The translations under genes were made by a program, and so were the position numbers. Below are positions 58,131 through 64,000 of a DNA stretch of 64,000 bases, piece after piece; position 1 is the first letter of the stretch; every line of letters begins with the position of its first letter. Source of the DNA: Streptomyces sp. P3 (GTDB lineage Bacteria; Actinomycetota; Actinomycetes; Streptomycetales; Streptomycetaceae); the NCBI GenBank assembly GCA_016893485.2, contig JAFEKX020000001.1:4092001-4156000 (forward strand), in the 5' to 3' direction. The notes beneath the pieces are model-generated. The model ran no database searches. It saw only the letters and a list, made by a program, of their open reading frames with translations, and was not told the origin of the DNA.

Positions 58131-58290
58131 ATCAACTCCGGCCCAGCCACACCCCCAGGGGCGCGGGGAACGCAGCACCACTCAACCCCGGCCCAGCCAC
58201 ACCCCCCCCAGGAGCGCGGGGAACGCGGCACCACTCAACCCCGGCCCAGCAACACCCCAGGGGCGCGGGGAACTGCGCGACCAGCCACAA
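58131..58290. repeat. Three tandem ~51-bp copies carrying the dispersed repeat
   Basis: TCAACTCCGGCCCAGCCACA at 58131, TCAACCCCGGCCCAGCCACA at 58181 and TCAACCCCGGCCCAGCAACA at 58233 each precede a CAGGGGCGCGGGGAAC-type element; the last continues TGCGCGACCAGCCACA, the full dispersed motif. Confidence 0.75.
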
Positions 58291-58381
58291 CGGCCCCGCG
58301 GACAACGAACAACCTCCCGGCGAAGCCATCACGCCCCGCCTCCCCCGACCTACCCCACCCACCCCAGCGAGGTGACGCCCC

Positions 58382-59309
58382 ATGCCCGATCTCACGACCA
58401 CCCCACCCACCACAACCACCGACGACATCCCCCGGCACCCTCATCACCCGCGACGGCCAGCTCCAGTGGGCCGGGCTGCTGCTCGGCCCCGGTACGCCGT
58501 ACGAGATCGGTAGTGACGGGCTGACCGGGTGGGAGGACCTGCCGGACTACGACACGACCGACGCCGATCACCCCACCGCGCACGGCGCCTGGCCGGGCGC
58601 GCGCTACGCCAAGCCCCGCAAGGTCGGCGGCTCGGTATGGACCGTGCCGCCGAGTGACGACACCGCTTCCTCGCTCGCCGCGATGCGCGCCCTCCGCCAG
58701 GCCCTCCTGCTCGGCGACTCCGAACGCTGGCTCGCGGTACGGCTGCACGGCGAGACCCTGGCCATCCGGGCCCGGGTGAGTCAGCGCGTACTGGCCGCCG
58801 ACCGGACGTACACCACGCAGGGCGTCTCCAAGTCGTCCGTGCAGTGGTACGCCACCGACCCGCGCCGCTACACGGTCGACGAGCAGACGGCGGTCACCGG
58901 CGCCCCGCAGCCGGAGAGCGGCCTCACCTGGCCGCTGACCTGGCCGCTGTACTGGGGCCAGGCGTCGTCCACGGGAGACGTGGGCGCCGACAACTCCGGT
59001 TCGGCACCCACGCATCCGATCCTCACGTTCACCGGCCCCTGCACCAACCCGACCGTCACCGACCGGACGTCGGGCCGGCGGCTGCGTTACGAGATCGGAC
59101 TCGCCGCCGGCGACGAACTCGTCGTGGACACGGCGGCCGGCACGGTCACCCTCAACTCCACGGCCTCCCGGCGCCACACCGCGGCGGCGGACAGCAGCCC
59201 GGAGGAGCTCTTCGCCTTCGAACCGGGCCACGCCGAGCTGGCCTTCCGCCCCGACACCTACGACACGGGCGCGCAGCTCTCGGTGCGCTGGCGCTCGGCG
59301 GAGTGGTGA
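58382..59309 (+). CDS. Distal tail protein (Dit-like) (frame ambiguous near start)
   Basis: ATG at 58382 behind GAGGTGA. After a Thr-rich start, a net one-base disagreement near 58428-58434 shifts frame, then ITRDGQLQWAGLLLGPGTPY, VGGSVWTVPPSDDTASSLAA and QWYATDPRRYTVDEQTA; the GTPYEIGSDGLTGWEDLPDY region and trailing beta-sandwich fit actinophage distal tail/minor tail proteins at the tail tip. About 309 aa. Confidence 0.75.
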
Positions 59310-59313
59310 TCGC

Positions 59314-60503
59314 ATGACGGTCAGAGCGGCCTGGCTCACGCCGGGCGACCAGACCCGTGAGGACACCCGCCTCACCCTCTCCGGCCTGCTCACCATCAAC
59401 GCGAGCGCGGCCGACAACGTCCCCCTGAAGGCACGCGGCGGCATCGTCCCCGGCGGTTTCGCGCTCACCGGCGCCACCGGGACGATGACGTTCACGATCG
59501 GCACCGGCCGCGCCTTCGTGCAGAGCGCCCGCATCCTCCAGGGCACCTACCCGGTCGCGGTGACCGACCCCGAGACCCTGACCGTGCCGGACGGTGACGC
59601 CCAGTACGGCCGGATCGACCTGGTCGAACTCGCCGTACTGGACGACGACTACGACGGCACCGGCTCAACCACCGCACTGGTACGGCTGGTTCGGGGCACC
59701 CCGCGGCCATCCCCGCCGTCCCCGCCACCCCGAACGGCAACGCCATCCCCTCTACCGGATTGCGGTCCCGGCCGGCGCCTCGGCGGGGAACGGCGGTCTG
59801 TCGTGGACCACGGCGGTCACCAACCTCCGCTATTCCACGGCCGCGTTGGGCGGGATCGTCCCGGCGTCGGGCTTCGACGGCGCCTATCCCGGGCAGTACC
59901 GCGACACCCCGGGCACGTTCCAGCGGTGGGACGGCTCGGCCTGGGTGTCGTATCCGAAGGCGGTGGGCGGTATCGCGCCCGTCGGCGCGCTGACGACGGG
60001 CAGTTACGCCGGCCAGTACCAGGAGAACGCGGCCGGTCTGCTCCAGCGCTGGGACGGCTCCACCTGGCAGTACGCGGAGGGCCGTACGAAGATCCTGCTG
60101 AGCGTGGAGCAGACCACCGCCCAGTCCGTCACCTCCGGCCCCTGGACGCAGATCACCCTCCAGACGACGGACGTCGACGACGTCACCGGCTGGTCGGGGT
60201 CGAACACCTACACCGTGCCGAGGGCGGGCTGGTGGCGGGTGAGCTGCACCCTCACCTGGTTCAACGAGTCGGCGACCGGCTCACGTGGCGCCCGGATCTA
60301 CCAGAACGGCGCCGGAGTCCCCGCGCCACCTGGCTGGTGGGAGCCGGCCCGGGCGCGACGAGCGTCACCGGCACGGCACTCCTCAAGTGCGCGGCGGGCG
60401 ACAAGCTCGCGCTCTACGGCCTCAGAACTCGGGCACCACCCTCACCACCCTCGGCGGCTCGGGCTACGCCACCAATTTCACCGCGGAGTGGCTCCGCACC
60501 TGA
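59314..60503 (+). CDS. Tail fibre paralogue 1 (frame broken)
   Basis: 397 aa after four missing bases. N-terminal anchoring domain VRAAWLTPGDQTREDTRLTL, then two GQYRDxxGxxQRWDGSxW repeats (about 200-275: GAYPGQYRDTPGTFQRWDG, GSYAGQYQENAAGLLQRWDG), and a C-terminal TNF/C1q-like head (VPRAGWWRVSCTLTWFNES, ALLKCAAGDKLALYG). First of four related genes; the head differs from the others. Confidence 0.8.
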
Positions 60504-60606
60504 ACCACCGCGCGCCCAGGGCCAGTTGCCCCGCCGGGGATCGATCGGGTCGGCCGCGCACCCGTAGCCCCACCACCTCACCCCATCCACCACAGGAGCC
60601 CCGTAC

Positions 60607-61830
60607 ATGAACCTCCGCAGCGCATGGGTGGCCGAGACCGGCCAGACCCGCGAGGACACCCGTCTGACCCAGCTCGGCGCGACCACCCCCGTCAACCCCC
60701 TGGAGGTCCGCTCCGGCATCCTCCCGGGTTCCTACGACGGCCTCTACCGCATGTCCGGCTTCTGGCTGGAGGGCGCGGCGGGCGCCATGTCGGCGACCGT
60801 CCACGAGGGCCGCGCCGTCATCGCGGCGGGCGCCACCCGGGGCGCCTACCCGGTCACCCTCCCCGAGCCGTCCGCCCTGACCTTCACCGACGGCGACGCC
60901 ACCAATCCCCGTATCGACCTGGTCGTCCTCCGGATCTACGACTCCCTCTACGACAACTCCGGCCAGACGAAGGCCGCCCTGGAGATCATCAAGGGCACGC
61001 CGGCCGCCACCCCCGTCGCCCCGGTGATCCCCGGCATCGGCCTCGCGCTCTACCAGGTCAAGGTCGCCGCGGGCATCAGCGCGGGCAAGGGCGGCATCAC
61101 CTGGAGCACCGACGTCACCGACCTGCGCACCCCCGTCGTGGCGGTCGGCGGCATCCTCCCCGCGTACGGCGAGACCGGCAACGGCGCCTACCCGGGCCAG
61201 TTCCGCGACTCCGGCGGCGCACTCCAGCGCTGGGACGGCTCGGCCTGGGTGTCGTACCCGAGCGCCCTGGGCGGGATTGCCCCGGCCGGCGCGGTCACCA
61301 CCGCGAGCTACACCGGCCAGTACCGCGACACCTCCGCCGGTGTGCTGCAGCGCTGGAACGGCACGGCCTGGGTGAACTACCTGCCCTCGCCGACCTGGAC
61401 GGACTACACCCCGGTGTGGGGCGCCGAGACCGGCGCCGCGCCCGTGATCGGCAACGGCACGCTGGCGGGGTCGTACGCGAAGCTCGGGACGGTCGTGCAC
61501 GTCCGGATCTATCTGAAGATCGGCTCGACGACCAACCTGGCCGCCCAGGACGCCAACGCGAACTGGACGTTCCGGCTGCCGTTCGCGCCGAACGGCACCG
61601 CGGCGTGGAAGCTCGACGGCCGGGTGCTGGGCGCGGAGGCCTACGACTCCTCGGGCCTGCTCTTCTACCAGGGCAGCGGCCTGCTCTCGGCGACCAGCGG
61701 CGTCGGCTACGTCCGCTCGCTGCGCGACTCCATGGCCACCAGCACCGGCATCTGGGACAAGTCGCTGCCCTTCGCCTGGGCGGTCGGTGACGTCCTGTCC
61801 ATCCACGGCACGTACGAGTCCGTGTCGTGA
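60607..61830 (+). CDS. Tail fibre paralogue 2
   Basis: Intact, 407 aa, with AGGAGCCCC before ATG. N-domain LRSAWVAETGQTREDTRLTQ and RSGILPGSYDGLYRMSG; beta domain to about 180; two repeats GAYPGQFRDSGGALQRWDG and ASYTGQYRDTSAGVLQRWNG; C-terminal head WTDYTPVWGAETGAAP through FRLPFAPNG with strand-rich fold. The clearest reference copy of the family. Confidence 0.88.
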   Translation: MNLRSAWVAETGQTREDTRLTQLGATTPVNPLEVRSGILPGSYDGLYRMSGFWLEGAAGAMSATVHEGRAVIAAGATRGAYPVTLPEPSALTFTDGDATNPRIDLVVLRIYDSLYDNSGQTKAALEIIKGTPAATPVAPVIPGIGLALYQVKVAAGISAGKGGITWSTDVTDLRTPVVAVGGILPAYGETGNGAYPGQFRDSGGALQRWDGSAWVSYPSALGGIAPAGAVTTASYTGQYRDTSAGVLQRWNGTAWVNYLPSPTWTDYTPVWGAETGAAPVIGNGTLAGSYAKLGTVVHVRIYLKIGSTTNLAAQDANANWTFRLPFAPNGTAAWKLDGRVLGAEAYDSSGLLFYQGSGLLSATSGVGYVRSLRDSMATSTGIWDKSLPFAWAVGDVLSIHGTYESVS

Positions 61831-63020
61831 CGGTGCGCTACGGGTGGCTGTCCCCGGACGGCCAGTCGCGGGCGGACACCCGCCACACCGCCCTCGGCGC
61901 CACCACCCCGGCCGGCCCGCTGCGGAGCCGTTCGGGCATCCTGCCCGGCACCGACGACGGGCAGTACCGGATCGGCGGCCTGGGCATGGCCGGCACGACG
62001 GGCACGATGACCGCGGTCGTCCACCCCGGGCGGGCCGTCGTCCAGGGCGCCGGCTCCCGGGGCGCCTATCCGGTCGCCCTCGACGAGGACGTCACGGTGT
62101 CGTTCGCCCCGGGCGACGCCCAGTACGGCCGCGTCGACCTGGTCGTCCTGCGGGTCTACGACGACGAGGCGGACGGCTCCGGCCGAAGCGAGGCCGCCGT
62201 CGAGACCGTCCAGGGCACCCCGGCCGCCGTGCCCGCCGCACCGGCCGCCCCGGCCTGGCGCTGCCGCTGTTCCAGGTCGCGGTCCCGGCCGGGACGAGCG
62301 CGGGCACGGGCGGCATCCCTGGGCCACCGCCCTCACCGACCTGCGGACCACGCTGGTCTCGGTGGGCGGCATCCTCCCGGTCTACAACAACGGTGCGGTG
62401 GCGGGGAGTTACCGAGGTCAGTACCAGGACAACGAGGGCGAAGGCACGCTTCAGCGGTGGAGCGGCACGGCCTGGGTGCCGTATCCGAAGGCCCTCGGCG
62501 GGATCGCCCCGGCGGGCGTGCTCACCACCGGCGGCTACCCCGGCCAGTACCGCGACACCGCGGCCGGTCAACTCCAGCGCTGGAACGGCAGTTCCTGGCA
62601 ACTGGCCGCGCCGGGCCCGGCGTTCACGCAGTCGCTGGACGCCGGCTCGACCACGTCGACGACGTACACGGCGACGCTCGCGGACACCGCCGTGACGTCA
62701 CTGACGCTCAACTTCACCGCGCCCCCTCCGGTTCGGTGGTCATCGGCATCGGCGCCCGCGCCTACACGGCGGGCAGCGAGACCGTGACCGCGCACCTGTC
62801 CCCGCAGGTCACGCTGGGTTCGACGGTGATCTGGGCACCGGACGACGAGCGGGCCGCCTCCGCCTCGGGCGCGGTCGGCAAGTCGGTCTCGACTCAGCTG
62901 CGGCTCAACTCCCTGACTCCGGGCGCCACTTACACGGTCACCGCGATGCACCGGTCGACCTCGGCGAGCGTCACCTGCTGGTTCGACACCATCCACCTGC
63001 GCGTGGACCCGATCTCCTGA
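61827..63020 (+). CDS. Tail fibre paralogue 3 (frame broken)
   Basis: GTG start overlaps the previous stop (GTGA). Missing bases near 62248, 62320 and 62725; repaired 398 aa. N-domain VRYGWLSPDGQSRADTRHTA; repeats GSYRGQYQDNEGEGTLQRWSG and GGYPGQYRDTAAGQLQRWNG; C-terminal head VVIGIGARAYTAGSETV through TYTVTAMHRSTSAS is unlike the other two heads. Confidence 0.8.
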   Translation: MTVRYGWLSPDGQSRADTRHTALGATTPAGPLRSRSGILPGTDDGQYRIGGLGMAGTTGTMTAVVHPGRAVVQGAGSRGAYPVALDEDVTVSFAPGDAQYGRVDLVVLRVYDDEADGSGRSEAAVETVQGTPAAVPAAPAAPAWRCRCSRSRSRPGRARARAASLGHRPHRPADHAGLGGRHPPGLQQRCGGGELPRSVPGQRGRRHASAVERHGLGAVSEGPRRDRPGGRAHHRRLPRPVPRHRGRSTPALERQFLATGRAGPGVHAVAGRRLDHVDDVHGDARGHRRDVTDAQLHRAPSGSVVIGIGARAYTAGSETVTAHLSPQVTLGSTVIWAPDDERAASASGAVGKSVSTQLRLNSLTPGATYTVTAMHRSTSASVTCWFDTIHLRVDPIS

Positions 63021-63058
63021 CACCCCTCAACTCTCCGCCTATTGATTGGAGTTCGACC

Positions 63059-64000
63059 ATGGCCGTTCGCTCCGGCTGGCTGTCCCCGGACAGCCAGTCC
63101 CGCGAGGACACCCGGCTCGTCTCGCTCGGTGCCCTCACCCCGACCTCGCCCGTCGCCACCCGCTCCGGCATCCTCCCGGGCTCCCCTGACGGCCAGTTCC
63201 GCATCACCGGCTTCACCCTGACCGGCACCGCGAGCAGCATGAGCGCCTCGGTCAGCCCCGGCCGCGCGGTCGTCCAGTCCACCGACGCCCGCGGCGCCTA
63301 CCCGGTCGCCCTCACCGAGTACCTGAACGTCACCTTCGCCGACGGCGACGCGCTGTACAGCCGGATCGACCTGCTCGTGCTACGGATCTACGACGACCTG
63401 TACGACGGCTCGGGCCGCAGCGAGGCCGTCGTGGAGATCGTCAAGGGCACGCCCGCGGCCACCCCGGCGATCCCGGCCACCCCCGACCTCGCGATCCCGC
63501 TCTACCAGATCGCCGTACCGAAGAACACGAGCGCGGGCACCGGCGGCATCGCCTGGGCGACCGCCCTCACCGGCGTCCGCAACGCGACGGTCGGCCTCGG
63601 CGGCATCCTCCCGGTCACCACCGACACCGCGAACGGCGCCTACCCGGGCCAATACCGGGACGTGAGCGGCCAGTTGCAGCGCTGGAACGGCACCGCCTGG
63701 GCCGACTACCCGGTGCTGCCGACCTGGCAGAGCTGGACCCCGGCCTGGACCACGTCCACCGGAGCGGCGACCCCGGCCTTCGGGAACGCCTCGGTGAGCG
63801 GCCGGTACGTGAAGTTCGGGACGACCGTGCACCTGAACTTCCAGATCACGTTCGGCAGCACCACCAACTTCGGCGCCGGCGCCACCACGAACGACAGCTG
63901 GCGCTTCTCGCTGCCGGTCGCCGCGGCCTCGACCCGGCTGTCCATCGGCTTCGCCGAGATGGCGGCGGGCACCGCGGGCAACCGCGCCGCCGCCCGCCTC
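63059..64000 (+). CDS. Tail fibre paralogue 4 (partial, 3' end off the window)
   Basis: ATG at 63059; 314 codons visible and open to the edge. N-domain VRSGWLSPDSQSREDTRLVS; one GAYPGQYRDVSGQLQRWNG repeat; head WQSWTPAWTTSTGAATPA through GRYVKFGTTVHLNFQITFG resembles the head of paralogue 2. C-terminus not in window. Confidence 0.85.
   Translation, partial: MAVRSGWLSPDSQSREDTRLVSLGALTPTSPVATRSGILPGSPDGQFRITGFTLTGTASSMSASVSPGRAVVQSTDARGAYPVALTEYLNVTFADGDALYSRIDLLVLRIYDDLYDGSGRSEAVVEIVKGTPAATPAIPATPDLAIPLYQIAVPKNTSAGTGGIAWATALTGVRNATVGLGGILPVTTDTANGAYPGQYRDVSGQLQRWNGTAWADYPVLPTWQSWTPAWTTSTGAATPAFGNASVSGRYVKFGTTVHLNFQITFGSTTNFGAGATTNDSWRFSLPVAAASTRLSIGFAEMAAGTAGNRAAARL

Noticed and set aside
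48162..64000. Contractile (R-type or eCIS) tail system
   Set aside because: No sheath, baseplate spike or AAA+ ATPase gene is visible; only a tube protein, so a non-contractile tail fits better.

Overview
The window is chromosomal DNA from a high-GC actinomycete, almost certainly a Streptomyces. Third codon positions are nearly all G or C, GTG starts are frequent, and gene order and protein sequences of the rpsL-fusA-tuf, S10, spc and alpha clusters, secY-adk-map, truA and glmS/coaA/glmM match Streptomyces. WhiB-like, XRE/DUF397 and SigB-type partner-switching genes, an LPKTG surface protein and WXG-like proteins fit the same genus.

Layout. 1-3669 (minus): a surface-protein operon whose last member carries no anchor in view while a neighbour carries LPKTG. 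3869-6173: anti-sigma kinase, anti-anti-sigma factor and a divergent SigB/SigF-type sigma factor. 6286-11641: glmS, coaA, a DUF389 membrane protein and glmM. 11836-31519 (minus): the ribosomal superoperon read from rpsJ down to rpsI, including secY, adk, map, infA, rpmJ, rpoA and truA; a membrane protein at 13200 is the only plus-strand gene inside it. 31520-39610: an accessory block separating S10 from str, with a secreted S41 peptidase, a WXG-like/DUF6571-like/lipoprotein operon and a Tat-exported GH115 glycosidase. 39789-44170 (minus): tuf, fusA, rpsG, rpsL. 44479-47091 (minus): a DUF1707 membrane protein, a decayed tandem array of small helix-turn-helix genes, a zinc-ribbon protein and a WhiB-like protein. 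47365-64000 (mostly plus): a phage-tail gene cluster.

The tail cluster contains a repressor, tail terminator, tube protein, tail-assembly chaperone pair, an inserted regulatory block (WhiJ-like XRE regulator, DUF397 partner, RsbW-like ATP-binding protein), a holin-like fragment, two tape-measure-like proteins, a distal tail protein and four tandem fibre paralogues with different C-terminal heads. No terminase, portal, capsid, sheath or integrase gene is visible, so a tail-only (tailocin-like) particle or a defective prophage is the leading reading; the right end is cut off inside the fourth fibre gene.

Most long genes, including essential ones, are interrupted by single missing bases in short G or C runs, roughly one per kilobase. 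Because fusA, tuf, rpoA and many ribosomal genes become exactly family-length when these bases are restored, I treat them as sequencing/assembly errors, not biology, and give gene spans across them.
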